Assembly (NCBI GenBank): GCA_965202745.1
Contig: CBDBCB010000012.1
Coordinates: 94,419 to 158,418 of the forward strand
Direction of reading: 5' to 3'
DNA: 64,000 nucleotides
Origin: JACKII01 sp965202745
GTDB taxonomy: Bacteria > Pseudomonadota > Alphaproteobacteria > Bin95
Part shown: one piece after another, positions 10,565 to 18,592 of the stretch
Numbering within the stretch: the first letter of the stretch is position 1
Layout: every line of letters starts with the position of its first letter
Made by a program: the position numbers and the translations under genes
Notes under the pieces: model-generated
What the model saw: only the letters and a program-made list of their open reading frames with translations
Told to the model about the DNA's origin: nothing
Database searches by the model: none

Positions 10565-11391
10565 ATGGAACCGTCTTACCTATCCCAACCCGACCTTTCG
10601 TCCGTCCCCGCCTCCGCCCACCGCTGGGCGTTGTTTCTGGATTTCGATTCGTGCTTTGCCACTGCAGGCCTGGAGGGCATGTCCGTCGCCGTTTCGCCCG
10701 AAACCCGCTACACCCTCATTCGATTATTCATGCGTTCGGCGGTGCCGTGGTTCTGCTGACCGGCCGCTCCCTGCTGGAAGTGGATCGGCTGGTTGGACTG
10801 CCGGACCTACCGGTCGCAGCCGGCAATGGCCGGGAACTGCGCTCGCTCCGGAAAAGCGCTGCGGCTTCCGTCTTCGCCGGCGAAGGCGGTTAGATCGCCT
10901 GGGCCAGCGCTGGCCCTGCGGAAGCCGCACTCCGCGACTCTATACGGGCGGACGAGCCATACCTGCCGGCGGAAAGCATGCTGGCAGCCTCCGCCCTCAG
11001 CCGCATTTATGCGCCACTGGCCCCGAACGCGCCGGCCATTTCTGTCCCCGAAGTACCCGCTCGCCAATCATCCGACCCAATCGCAGCAGAGGCCATGCAA
11101 CTCTGCACGCAAATGCTGGGCCGGTACACCGGCGACGCCGTGCTGATGACCGGTGCCCGCGGCGGGCTCTATCTTGCCAGCGACGCGCTGCAAACGTGGG
11201 GCAGCGCTCTCAACGCCAGTCTGTTCTATGAAAGCTTCCTGGAAAAAGGGCAGTTCCGGCCCTATATAGAACAGGTACCAGTTAACCTGATCACCGCACC
11301 GAACCCCGCTTTCACCGGCCTTTCCGCGCTTCTTTCGCCCGCCGTGCCGGAGGCCGGACCGGGAGCCGCGGCACCTGGACGGCTTGCCTGA
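10565..11391 (+). pseudogene. otsB-glk chimeric remnant
   Basis: Residues after ATG 10565 resemble the N-terminus of trehalose-6-phosphate phosphatase (HAD family): ALFLDFDSCFA, VSPETRYTL, then after a frame change near 10735 AFGGAVVLLTGRSLLEVDRLVGLPDLPVAAGNG. The normal DxDGT loop is altered to DFDSC. From about 10865 the same frame becomes glucokinase-like: FAGEGG, an in-frame TAG at 10891 where the family has His/Gln, LPAESMLAASALSRIYAPL, GARGGLYLASDAL and NPAFTGLSALL. Interpretation: a deletion fused the start of an otsB gene to the end of a glk gene, and both halves carry disabling changes. Neither enzyme could be active. Confidence 0.6.
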
Positions 11392-11447
11392 ATTTTCTCG
11401 CCGCGGCATCACCGCCGCATTGATGAAGCCAATAGGATACAGACGCC

Positions 11448-12638
11448 ATGCCAGCTTTTAACACCCTCGATGACCTGGAAGTCACCGGCAAGCGCGTGTT
11501 GGTGCGCCTCGACCTGAACGTGCCTATGGCTGACGGCCAGGTCTCCGACATGACCCGGATCGAGCGCTCGGCCCCCACCGTGCGGGAGCTGGCGGAAAAA
11601 GGGGCGAAAGTCGTTGTTCTGGCCCATTTTAGCCGCCCTAAAGGCAAGCCCAATGCTGAGCTGAGCCTGGCTCCTATCGCTACCGCCTTTGCCTCGGTCC
11701 TGGAGCAGGACGTCGCCTTCGCACCGGATTGCGTCGGCGCCGCCGCCGTTGTGGAAGGTCTCTCCAATGGCGGCGTTGCCCTGCTCGAAAACGTGCGCTT
11801 CCACGCGGGGGAAGAGAAAAACAACCCGGCCTTCATCGCCAAGCTCGCCGCGCTGGGCGACATCTACATTAACGATGCGTTCTCCGCCGCTCACCGCGCC
11901 CACGCCTCCACCGAAGGCCTGGCCCACGCGCTGCCGTCTGCGGCTGGCCGCCTGATGGAAGCCGAACTGGTAGCGCTCGATTCCGCGCTGGGTGATCCGG
12001 CCCGGCCTGTTGCCGCGCTGGTCAGCGGCGCGAAGGTCTCCAGCAAGCTCGACGTGCTCACCAACCTGATGGAGAAAGTCGACACGCTGATCATCGGCGG
12101 CGGCATGGCAAACACGTTCCTCTATGCCCAAGGCAAGGAAATCGGCACCAGCCTCTGCGAGAAAGATCTGGCAGACACCGCGCGTCAGATCATGGCAAAG
12201 GCCGCAGCGAGCGGCTGCACCATCCTGCTGCCCAAGGACGTAACCATCGCCCGCGAGTTCAAGGCCGGCGCCGCATCCGAAGTCGTCTCCGCAGACGCCT
12301 GCCCCAGCGATGCAATGATCCTGGACATCGGACTCGACGCGATTGAGGAACTGGAAGCCCGTCTGGCGGAAACCAAAACCCTGGTTTGGAACGGCCCCAT
12401 AGGCGCGTTCGAGATCAAGCCGTTCGACCGTGGCACCAATGCCGTGGCGCAAGCCGCCGCGGCAGCAACCCGCGCAGGCAATATGGTGACGGTTGCGGGT
12501 GGTGGCGACACCGTCGCGGCGCTGGCCAAGGCGGGTGTGGTCGATCAGTTTTCCTATGTCTCGACCGCAGGCGGTGCTTTCCTGGAGTGGCTTGAGGGCA
12601 AGGAACTGCCCGGTGTCGCGGCACTGACCAAGGACTAA
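11448..12638 (+). CDS. pgk: Phosphoglycerate kinase
   Basis: A 396-residue protein, full length for bacterial Pgk. It interconverts 1,3-bisphosphoglycerate + ADP and 3-phosphoglycerate + ATP in the cytoplasm. Seen: KRVLVRLDLNVPMADG, the substrate-binding LAHFSRPKG, LLENVRFHAGEEKN, FSAAHRAHAST, the hinge VSGAKVSSKLDVL with GGGMANTFL, the nucleotide-site WNGPIGAFE and C-terminal VAGGGDTVAAL. The preceding glk remnant and the following deacylase gene (6 bases downstream) read in the same direction; gapdh is not adjacent. Intact frame, contrasting with its broken left-hand neighbours. Confidence 0.97.
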   Translation: MPAFNTLDDLEVTGKRVLVRLDLNVPMADGQVSDMTRIERSAPTVRELAEKGAKVVVLAHFSRPKGKPNAELSLAPIATAFASVLEQDVAFAPDCVGAAAVVEGLSNGGVALLENVRFHAGEEKNNPAFIAKLAALGDIYINDAFSAAHRAHASTEGLAHALPSAAGRLMEAELVALDSALGDPARPVAALVSGAKVSSKLDVLTNLMEKVDTLIIGGGMANTFLYAQGKEIGTSLCEKDLADTARQIMAKAAASGCTILLPKDVTIAREFKAGAASEVVSADACPSDAMILDIGLDAIEELEARLAETKTLVWNGPIGAFEIKPFDRGTNAVAQAAAAATRAGNMVTVAGGGDTVAALAKAGVVDQFSYVSTAGGAFLEWLEGKELPGVAALTKD

Positions 12639-12644
12639 GCCCGG

Positions 12645-13130
12645 ATGCCGCTCGGCAACGCTTCTGTGCAACGGGTCCAGGATGCGCTGACGGCCGCCGG
12701 TTCCAGCGCATCGGTCATCGCTTTGGCGGAGACCGCGCGCAGCGCCCAGGAAGCGGCGGACAGCATTGGCTGTGAACTGGGCGCGATCGTCAAATCGCTT
12801 GTGTTTGCGGTGGATGGCAAGGCGGTCATGGCGCTGGTGGCGGGCGACAGGCGCTGCAACGAGAAGGCCCTGCCCTCCGCTCTCGGTCTTTCCGGTAAAG
12901 CAAAGCGCGCCTCAGCCGAACTGGTGCGGCAGGCAACCGGCTACGCCATCGGCGGCGTCTCTCCCATCGGCCACCCGGCCCCGCTTCCCCTGGTGATTGA
13001 CGCTAGCCTCAGCCGTTTCGAATCGATCTACGCCGCGGCGGGTCATCCCCATTGCGTCTTCCGCACCACGCCCGACGAACTCCAGCGTCTGACAGGCGGT
13101 GCGGTCTCGGAAAGCATCGGCTTGGCGTAA
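12645..13130 (+). CDS. YbaK/EbsC-type aminoacyl-tRNA deacylase
   Basis: A 161-residue single-domain protein of the YbaK/ProX family. Seen: IGCELGAIVKSLVFAVDGKAVMALVAGD with the conserved Lys of the KSL motif, then ATGYAIGGVSPIGHP and the late GHPHCVFRTTPDEL. Known: family members hydrolyse mischarged tRNAs (for example Cys- or Ala-tRNAPro); the exact substrate cannot be read from sequence. It starts six bases after pgk stops and is probably in the same transcript. Full length. Confidence 0.88.
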   Translation: MPLGNASVQRVQDALTAAGSSASVIALAETARSAQEAADSIGCELGAIVKSLVFAVDGKAVMALVAGDRRCNEKALPSALGLSGKAKRASAELVRQATGYAIGGVSPIGHPAPLPLVIDASLSRFESIYAAAGHPHCVFRTTPDELQRLTGGAVSESIGLA

Positions 13131-13192
13131 CACGCTGGTCTGCGTTATCAAGCAGCACGACCGACAATATCCAACAGAGGACCAAGCGCCCG

Positions 13193-14383
13193 ATGTCTGC
13201 CACAGCCACCACCGGCCCGCCGCTTTCCAAGTACAAAGTGCTCGACCTGACCCGCGTACGTGCGGGACCGACCTGCGTGCGCCAGCTGGCTGATTGGGGT
13301 GCGGACGTGATCAAGGTGGAGGCTCCGGCGGATGGCAAGGAAAGTCTGGGCGGCGCGCGCGACGGCTCCGACTTCCAGAACCTGCACCGCAACAAACGCT
13401 CCCTCACCCTGAACCTGAAAGAGCCGGAAGCGCTCGAAGTGTTCATGAAGCTGGTGAAGGAAGCTGACGTGGTGGTGGAAAACTACCGCGCCGACGTGAA
13501 GTACCGCCTCGGCATCGACTATGACAGCCTCGCCAAGGTGAATGCCGGCATCATCCTGGGCTCGATCAGCGGCTTCGGTGAGGACGGCCCCTACCGCGAC
13601 CGTCCGGGCTTCGACCAGATCGCCCAGGGCATGGGCGGCATCATGTCGATCACCGGCGAAGTTGGCAGCGGCCCGATGCGCGCCGGCATTCCGATTGCCT
13701 ACCTCTGCGCCGGCATGTTCTGCGCCCAGGGCATCCTGCTGGCGCTGCTGGAGCACGAGACTTCCGGCAAGGGCCAGTGGGTGACCACCAGCCTGTTGCA
13801 GGCGCAGATCCAGATGCTGGACTTCCAGGCAGCCCGCTACCTGAAAGAGGGCGAAGTGCCGGTCTCCGCCGGTAATGACCACCCGACCAGCATCCCGACC
13901 GGTGTGTTCCCAACCTCAGACGGCCATATCAACATCGCGGTCGCTGGTGGCCCGATCTACGAGCGGTTCTGCAAGGCCATCGGCCACGAGGAGTGGATGA
14001 CGGACGAGCGCTTCGACACCGCGCCGAAACGCTCCAAGAACCGCAAGGATATGAACGCCGTCATCGCTGAGGTCACCCAGCACAAGTCCAGCCAGTACTG
14101 GGTGGAATTGTTTGAGGAAAAAGGCGTACCCTGCGGCCCCATCTACAACATGGAGCAGCTGTTCGCCGATCCGCAGGTCAAGCACCTGGAGATGGCGACC
14201 CCCGTCAAACACCCGCGCATGGGCGAGTTCGGCGTCGTAAACCAGGCGATCCGCCTGTCGCGCACGCCACACCAGATCCGCACCGCGACCCCGGAACAGG
14301 GCGAGCATACGGACGAGATTCTGGAGCAACTCGGCTACGACGCCGCTGCTATCAAGGCCATGCACGACAAAGGCGCGGTTTAA
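13193..14383 (+). CDS. Class III CoA transferase (CaiB/BaiF family)
   Basis: A 396-residue family III CoA transferase. Seen: KVLDLTRVRAGPTCVRQLADWGADVIKVE, KRSLTLNLKEPEA, VVENYRADV, GFGEDGPYRDRPGFDQIAQ with the conserved Asp that carries the acyl intermediate, and HPTSIPTGVFPTSDGHI. The start at 13193 is preferred to an in-frame upstream one because homology begins there, although no strong ribosome site is evident. Known: members move CoA between carboxylic acids (formyl/oxalyl, carnitine, bile acid, succinyl). The downstream crotonase suggests a shared acyl-CoA pathway; the substrate is unknown. Confidence 0.9.
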   Translation: MSATATTGPPLSKYKVLDLTRVRAGPTCVRQLADWGADVIKVEAPADGKESLGGARDGSDFQNLHRNKRSLTLNLKEPEALEVFMKLVKEADVVVENYRADVKYRLGIDYDSLAKVNAGIILGSISGFGEDGPYRDRPGFDQIAQGMGGIMSITGEVGSGPMRAGIPIAYLCAGMFCAQGILLALLEHETSGKGQWVTTSLLQAQIQMLDFQAARYLKEGEVPVSAGNDHPTSIPTGVFPTSDGHINIAVAGGPIYERFCKAIGHEEWMTDERFDTAPKRSKNRKDMNAVIAEVTQHKSSQYWVELFEEKGVPCGPIYNMEQLFADPQVKHLEMATPVKHPRMGEFGVVNQAIRLSRTPHQIRTATPEQGEHTDEILEQLGYDAAAIKAMHDKGAV

Positions 14384-14393
14384 AGCGTGTTCC

Positions 14394-14434
14394 GGCCTTC
14401 GCCCTTCGACAGGCTCGGGGTGAAGGCCTTTTTT
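14394..14434 (+). terminator. Rho-independent terminator within a repeat-like sequence
   Basis: GGCCTTC..CCC pairs with GGG.GAAGGCC (about 11 bp with one G-T pair) followed by T6. The loop carries TTCGACAGGCTC, the core of the intergenic repeat seen at several sites in this flank. It ends the CoA-transferase transcript. Confidence 0.7.
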
Positions 14435-14564
14435 GTATCCTGGGCGCGGCACCGCGGAGACGCTGCACTTTACCGACAGCAACCTTCACCCTGAGCCTGT
14501 CGAAAGGCGAAGGCTGCGGAAGCAGACAACCCCGGGCGCTTGCCGGGGTTAAGGAGCAATACCC

Positions 14565-15368
14565 GTGACCACCACTGAATACGCAGACGGCAAGATGATT
14601 GCCGAAGTCCGCGACGGCATCGGCTGGATGATCTTCAACCAGCCCCAAAAGCGCAACGCCATGACCTTCACCATGTGGGAGGCGATCCCGCCGATTATGG
14701 AGAACTTCCAGAAGAACCCAGACGTGCGCGTGGCGGTGATGAAAGGCGCAGGCGACAAGGCCTTCGTCTCGGGCGCGGATATTTCTGAGTTCGAGAGCAT
14801 GCGCGCCTCGCCCGAACAGACGCGGGAATACGACCTCTCCGGCGACCGGGCACACGAGGCCATGGGCGGATTCGAGAAACCCCTGATCGCACAAATCCAA
14901 GGCTGGTGCATGGGCGGTGGTGCTGCGATCTCGCTCGATGCCGACATCCGCATCTGCTCGGATGATAGCAATTTCGGCGTACCGGCGGCCAAGCTCGGCG
15001 TCGGCTACGGCTATGACGGCATCCGCACCCTGGTGGACCTGGTCGGCCCGACCTTTGCCAAGGAAATCTTCTTCCTGGGCAAGCCGTTCACGGCGGAAGA
15101 CGCCCGCATCATGGGGCTGGTCAACCGGGTCGTGCCGGTGGATCAGTTGGAAGTGGCGGTCTTGGACTACTGCAACATCATCAAGAACAACGCGCCGATG
15201 ACCATCAAAGCCGCCAAGGCAGCGATCAACGCTTCGGTCCAGGATGAAAGCCAGCGCAAACTTGATGCCGTGGCCGAGATGGTCGAAGCCTGCTTCGCCA
15301 GCAACGACTACACCGAGGGCTACACCGCATTCATGGAGAAGCGCAAAGCGCAGTTCCAGGGGCGGTAG
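14565..15368 (+). CDS. Enoyl-CoA hydratase/isomerase (crotonase family)
   Basis: A 267-residue crotonase. GTG start at 14565 with AAGGAG eight bases upstream. Seen: NQPQKRNAMTFTMW (CoA binding), KAFVSGADISEFESM (oxyanion-hole block), IQGWCMGGGAAISLDADIRI and FGVPAAKLGVGYGYDG. The second catalytic Glu of classical hydratases, in the GxxPExG block, is replaced (AKLGVGYGYDG), so the reaction may be something other than simple hydration. It follows the CoA transferase on the same strand after a terminator. A perfect 8-bp hairpin (14528-14550) lies immediately before the ribosome binding site. Confidence 0.88.
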   Translation: MTTTEYADGKMIAEVRDGIGWMIFNQPQKRNAMTFTMWEAIPPIMENFQKNPDVRVAVMKGAGDKAFVSGADISEFESMRASPEQTREYDLSGDRAHEAMGGFEKPLIAQIQGWCMGGGAAISLDADIRICSDDSNFGVPAAKLGVGYGYDGIRTLVDLVGPTFAKEIFFLGKPFTAEDARIMGLVNRVVPVDQLEVAVLDYCNIIKNNAPMTIKAAKAAINASVQDESQRKLDAVAEMVEACFASNDYTEGYTAFMEKRKAQFQGR

Positions 15369-15372
15369 GCAC

Positions 15373-16353
15373 GTGGTGAATGGGCAGGCGCATGAGAGCA
15401 GGGTCCGCATTGACCTGACCGCGGTCGTTGTCGCGGTCGATGAGGGCCAGCCTTATGTGCTGAACGTCGATACACCTGCCACACCAGGCACGGCGCTGCC
15501 CGCGGGGCCGTTGGTCTCCGGCCACCGTACGCTCCAGGCCGGTCTCCGCTCCTGGGTGGAAGCGCAAACCAAGTGCCGCTTGGAGTATGTCGAGCAGCTT
15601 TACACGTTTGGCGACCGCACCTCGCCCCTGACTGGCAGCGGCGAGGGTGTAGACCACCGCGCGGTCTCTATCGCCTACCTCGCGTTGGTCGCGATGAGCG
15701 CTGAACAACTGGAGATGCAGGCGCACTGGGTATCCTGGTACGCGCTTTTCCCATGGGAAGACCGGCGGGAGGATGAACTGCCTCTGGTGCAGGAACTTCG
15801 CGACCGGCTGGTGGTCTGGGGCCGAGAGAACCGGGACCCGCGCGGCACCGATTGGGAAGAACGCGTCGATCTAATGTTCGGCACCGGCCGCGTTCCCTGG
15901 GACGAGGAGAGGGCGCTGGAACGTTACGAGATGCTCTACACCGCCGGACTGGTGGATGAGACCTTCCGTGACCGCGGCTACCCGCTGCCAACAACCCCAG
16001 GACTGACGTTTGGTCTGTCACTGACTGCCGACCACCGTCGTATCGCCGCCACCGCCATCAGCCGTCTGCGGGCCAAGATCAAATACCGCCCAGTGCTGTT
16101 TGAGTTGATGCCGCCAGAGTTTACGCTTTCGCAATTGCAGAAAACGGCGGAAGCCCTGTCCGGCATCCCGCTGCACAAGCAGAATTTCCGGCGTCTGGTG
16201 GAGGGGCAGAATTTGGTGGAGGAAACCGGCGGCATCGCGACCGACACTGGTGGCCGCCCGGCGAAGCTGATGCATTTCCGTGAGGATGTACACCTGGAGC
16301 GCCCTGCCCCGGGTCTGCGCGTTAGTGCCAACCGACGCGCCGGTGCATCATAG
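15373..16353 (+). CDS. nadQ: NadQ-like NAD biosynthesis regulator
   Basis: A 326-residue protein with tandem GTG starts at 15373 and 15376. Its N-terminal half resembles a NUDIX fold (RIDLTAVVVAVDEGQPYVL, GLRSWVEAQTKCRLEYVEQLYTFGDR) without a complete catalytic Nudix box, and its C-terminal half is winged-helix-like (FTLSQLQKTAEALSGIPLHKQNFRRLVE). Known: this architecture, formerly COG4111, was described as NadQ, a repressor of nadABC in Alphaproteobacteria. It lies directly upstream of nadA-nadC on the same strand, and palindromes in the nadA leader are fitting operators. Its stop is 165 bases before nadA, so the two probably have separate promoters. Confidence 0.82.
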   Translation: MVNGQAHESRVRIDLTAVVVAVDEGQPYVLNVDTPATPGTALPAGPLVSGHRTLQAGLRSWVEAQTKCRLEYVEQLYTFGDRTSPLTGSGEGVDHRAVSIAYLALVAMSAEQLEMQAHWVSWYALFPWEDRREDELPLVQELRDRLVVWGRENRDPRGTDWEERVDLMFGTGRVPWDEERALERYEMLYTAGLVDETFRDRGYPLPTTPGLTFGLSLTADHRRIAATAISRLRAKIKYRPVLFELMPPEFTLSQLQKTAEALSGIPLHKQNFRRLVEGQNLVEETGGIATDTGGRPAKLMHFREDVHLERPAPGLRVSANRRAGAS

Positions 16354-16400
16354 GCACCCCGTCCCCAAGCCTTCTTTTTCTCATTAAGAGCAAATCTTTC

Positions 16401-16506
16401 TTGACAATTTGGTTACGCCACTTATTCTCATGCAGAGTATATGATCGAAGAGAGCATAAACAGCCTATCGGTCTGTTTTTTATCCTATTAATGCTCATTA
16501 TGTGCA
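16401..16506 (+). promoter_or_regulatory. nadA promoter with two candidate NadQ operators
   Basis: TTGACA at 16401-16406 and TATTCT at 16423-16428 are 16 bases apart, a good sigma-70-type promoter. A partial palindrome ATnCTC-N5-GAGnAT (16424-16440) overlaps the -10 box. A second one, TGCTCATTATGTGCA (16492-16506), with half-sites TGCnCAT and ATGnGCA, sits 12 bases before the nadA ATG. Both positions suit repression by the adjacent NadQ-like protein; the assignment is inferred from context. Confidence 0.6.
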
Positions 16507-16518
16507 GAAAGAGACGCC

Positions 16519-17541
16519 ATGCCTGTCGCTGCCACCGTGGAACGCTCCGCCCGTCTACCGTTCACATCGGAGGTGGAGGCACGCACTGCCCCCATCTACA
16601 CCAAGCTGAAGGACCAGATCCCCAGCGTTGAGTGGCAGTTGTTTGCGCCCGAAATCGACGCCATCAATCAGCTGAAGCGTGAGCGGAACGCTATCGTGCT
16701 CGCCCACAATTACCAGACGCCGGAGATCTATCACGGCGTGGCGGATATTGTCGGCGATAGCCTGGCGCTTGCCCGCGAAGCCACAAAGCTGGACGCCGAC
16801 GTTATCGTGCTAGCGGGCGTCCACTTCATGGCCGAGACGGCGAAGCTGGTGAACCCGTCCAAGACTGTGCTGATGCCGGATATGGACGCCGGTTGCTCGC
16901 TTGCCTCCTCCATCACTGCTCAGGACGTGCGTGACCTGAAGGCGAAATATCCAGGCGTGCCGGTCGTGACCTACGTCAACACGTCCGCGGCGGTAAAGGC
17001 CGAGTCGGACATCTGCTGCACCTCCGGCAACGTGGTGAAGGTGATCGAGTCCCTTGGCGTGCCGCGCGTGCTCTGTATTCCGGACGAGTACCTCGCCAAC
17101 TACGTCGCGACCAAGACGGACGTCGAAATTCTGACCTGGAGGGGCAAGTGCGAGGTTCACCAAGAATTCTCTGGCGATGATATCCGCCTGTTCCGGGAAA
17201 CCATGGATGACGTTGTCGTGGTCGCCCACCCCGAATGCCCGCCGGACGTGATCGCTGCCGCAGACTTTGCTGGCTCGACCGCTGACATGACCAACTATGT
17301 CCGTACGCAGAAGCCGCCGCGCGTGCTGCTGCTGACCGAATGCTCCATGAGCAGCAACATCGCCGCCGAACTGCCGGAGGTGGAGTTCGTGAAGTCCTGT
17401 GGTCTCTGCCCGCACATGAAGCGCATCACGCTGCCGAAAATCCGTCGCGCGCTAGAGACGATGCAGCCGGTGGTGGAGGTGGACTCGGATGTCGCCGTCC
17501 GCGCCCGCACCGCGGTCGAACGCATGCTGGCTGTCGCTTAG
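16519..17541 (+). CDS. nadA: Quinolinate synthase
   Basis: A 340-residue NadA. It condenses iminoaspartate with dihydroxyacetone phosphate to quinolinate, the de novo NAD precursor, and carries an oxygen-sensitive [4Fe-4S] cluster. Seen: LAHNYQTPEIYHGVADIVGDSL, VHFMAETAKLVNP, MDAGCSLASS (cluster Cys near residue 125), YVNTSAAVKAESDICCTSGN, VVAHPECPPDV, and SCGLCPHMKRI near residues 293-299. The start at 16519 is followed by a 45-residue extension common in alphaproteobacterial NadA. It is followed by nadC after 14 bases. No nadB (L-aspartate oxidase) is present between or beside them. Confidence 0.96.
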   Translation: MPVAATVERSARLPFTSEVEARTAPIYTKLKDQIPSVEWQLFAPEIDAINQLKRERNAIVLAHNYQTPEIYHGVADIVGDSLALAREATKLDADVIVLAGVHFMAETAKLVNPSKTVLMPDMDAGCSLASSITAQDVRDLKAKYPGVPVVTYVNTSAAVKAESDICCTSGNVVKVIESLGVPRVLCIPDEYLANYVATKTDVEILTWRGKCEVHQEFSGDDIRLFRETMDDVVVVAHPECPPDVIAAADFAGSTADMTNYVRTQKPPRVLLLTECSMSSNIAAELPEVEFVKSCGLCPHMKRITLPKIRRALETMQPVVEVDSDVAVRARTAVERMLAVA

Positions 17542-17555
17542 AGGGAATCCCGAAG

Positions 17556-18416
17556 ATGTCCAATCTCACCCCTGCCCTGCCCGACCTGATGATCGAACCC
17601 GTCGTGCGCGCCGCCCTGCTGGAAGACCTGGGCCGCACGGGCGACATCACCACGGACGCGCTGGTGCCTGACGGCCAGATGGCGGAAGCCGTTATTGCGT
17701 CGCGAAAGCATGGCGTCGTCTCCGGCGTTACGGTCGCGGCGATGGCCTTCCGCCTGATGGCGCCCGAAATGCAGTGCGAGATCGTGCGCCGCGACGGCAG
17801 CAAAGTCGCGCCCGGCGACGTGGTTATGCGCATTGCGGGTTCCGGCCGCGCCATGCTTTCGGCGGAGCGCACCGCCCTCAATTTCCTCTGCCGCCTGTCA
17901 GGCATCGCGACGGCGACGGCGGAACTGGTGGAGGCCGCCCGGGGCACCAAGGCCCGCATCACCTGCACCCGCAAGACCACGCCCGGCCTGCGCTTTCTGG
18001 AAAAGGCCGCCGTGCGCGCGGGCGGCGGCGCCAATCACCGCTTCGGTCTGGATGACGCCGTCCTCATCAAGGACAACCATGTGGTACTCGCGGGCGGAGT
18101 CGTGGTGGCCGTCAAAAAGGCGCGCGCCGCGGTCGGCCACCTGGTCAAGATCGAGATCGAGGTCGATACGCTCGACCAGTTGCGTGAGGTCATGGCCGCG
18201 GCACCGGACGCCATCCTGCTCGACAATATGGGCCCAGACGTGCTGCGGGAGGCTGTCGGCATCGTCGATGGCCGCGCGGTAACGGAAGCTTCCGGCGGCA
18301 TCACGCTGGAGAGCGTGCCCGCCATTGCGGCAAGCGGTGTCGATCTGATATCAGCAGGCTGGTTGACCCACAGCGCGAAGAGCCTGGACCTGGGTCTCGA
18401 TATCGAAATGCGGTAA
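17556..18416 (+). CDS. nadC: Nicotinate-nucleotide pyrophosphorylase (carboxylating)
   Basis: A 286-residue quinolinate phosphoribosyltransferase, which converts quinolinate and PRPP to nicotinate mononucleotide with CO2 release. Seen: LLEDLGRTGDITTDAL, ERTALNFLCRLSGIAT, ITCTRKTTPGLRFLEKAAVRAGGG (PRPP/quinolinate-binding Arg and Lys), HRFGLDDAVLIKDNHV, and EIEVDTLDQLREV with DAILLDNM. The start ATG at 17556 lies 14 bases after nadA, with a GAGGGA ribosome site. It forms an operon with nadA, presumably under the same NadQ control. Confidence 0.96.
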   Translation: MSNLTPALPDLMIEPVVRAALLEDLGRTGDITTDALVPDGQMAEAVIASRKHGVVSGVTVAAMAFRLMAPEMQCEIVRRDGSKVAPGDVVMRIAGSGRAMLSAERTALNFLCRLSGIATATAELVEAARGTKARITCTRKTTPGLRFLEKAAVRAGGGANHRFGLDDAVLIKDNHVVLAGGVVVAVKKARAAVGHLVKIEIEVDTLDQLREVMAAAPDAILLDNMGPDVLREAVGIVDGRAVTEASGGITLESVPAIAASGVDLISAGWLTHSAKSLDLGLDIEMR

Positions 18417-18424
18417 CCGGCTCC

Positions 18425-18592
18425 AGCAGGTTGCTGAAAAAGGTCTTTGCAGGACTGAAACGCCATCATTCGACAGGCTCAGGATGAAGAGGCTTTGCTG
18501 AGGCTTGTTGAAATTAAAAAAGAATATTCCCCCTTCACCCTGAACCTGTCGAAGGGTGACGGTCGCGGCCTGGGATTTTTCAGCAGCCTGCT
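18425..18592. repeat. Palindromic intergenic element, copy 1
   Basis: A 168-bp element bounded by AGCAGGTTGCTGAAAAAGG on the left and the reverse complement of AGCAGGCTGCTGAAAAA on the right. Internally ATTCGACAGGCTCAGGATGA faces TTCACCCTGAACCTGTCGAA, so the whole element folds back on itself. A related element lies at 22760-22922. It has no coding capacity. Its right end supplies the TAG stop codon of the minus-strand PLP-enzyme gene. Confidence 0.75.

Noticed and set aside
14528..14550. Hairpin before the crotonase ribosome site as a riboswitch
   Set aside because: A simple 8-bp stem with no conserved riboswitch features; could be a terminator-like or repeat remnant.
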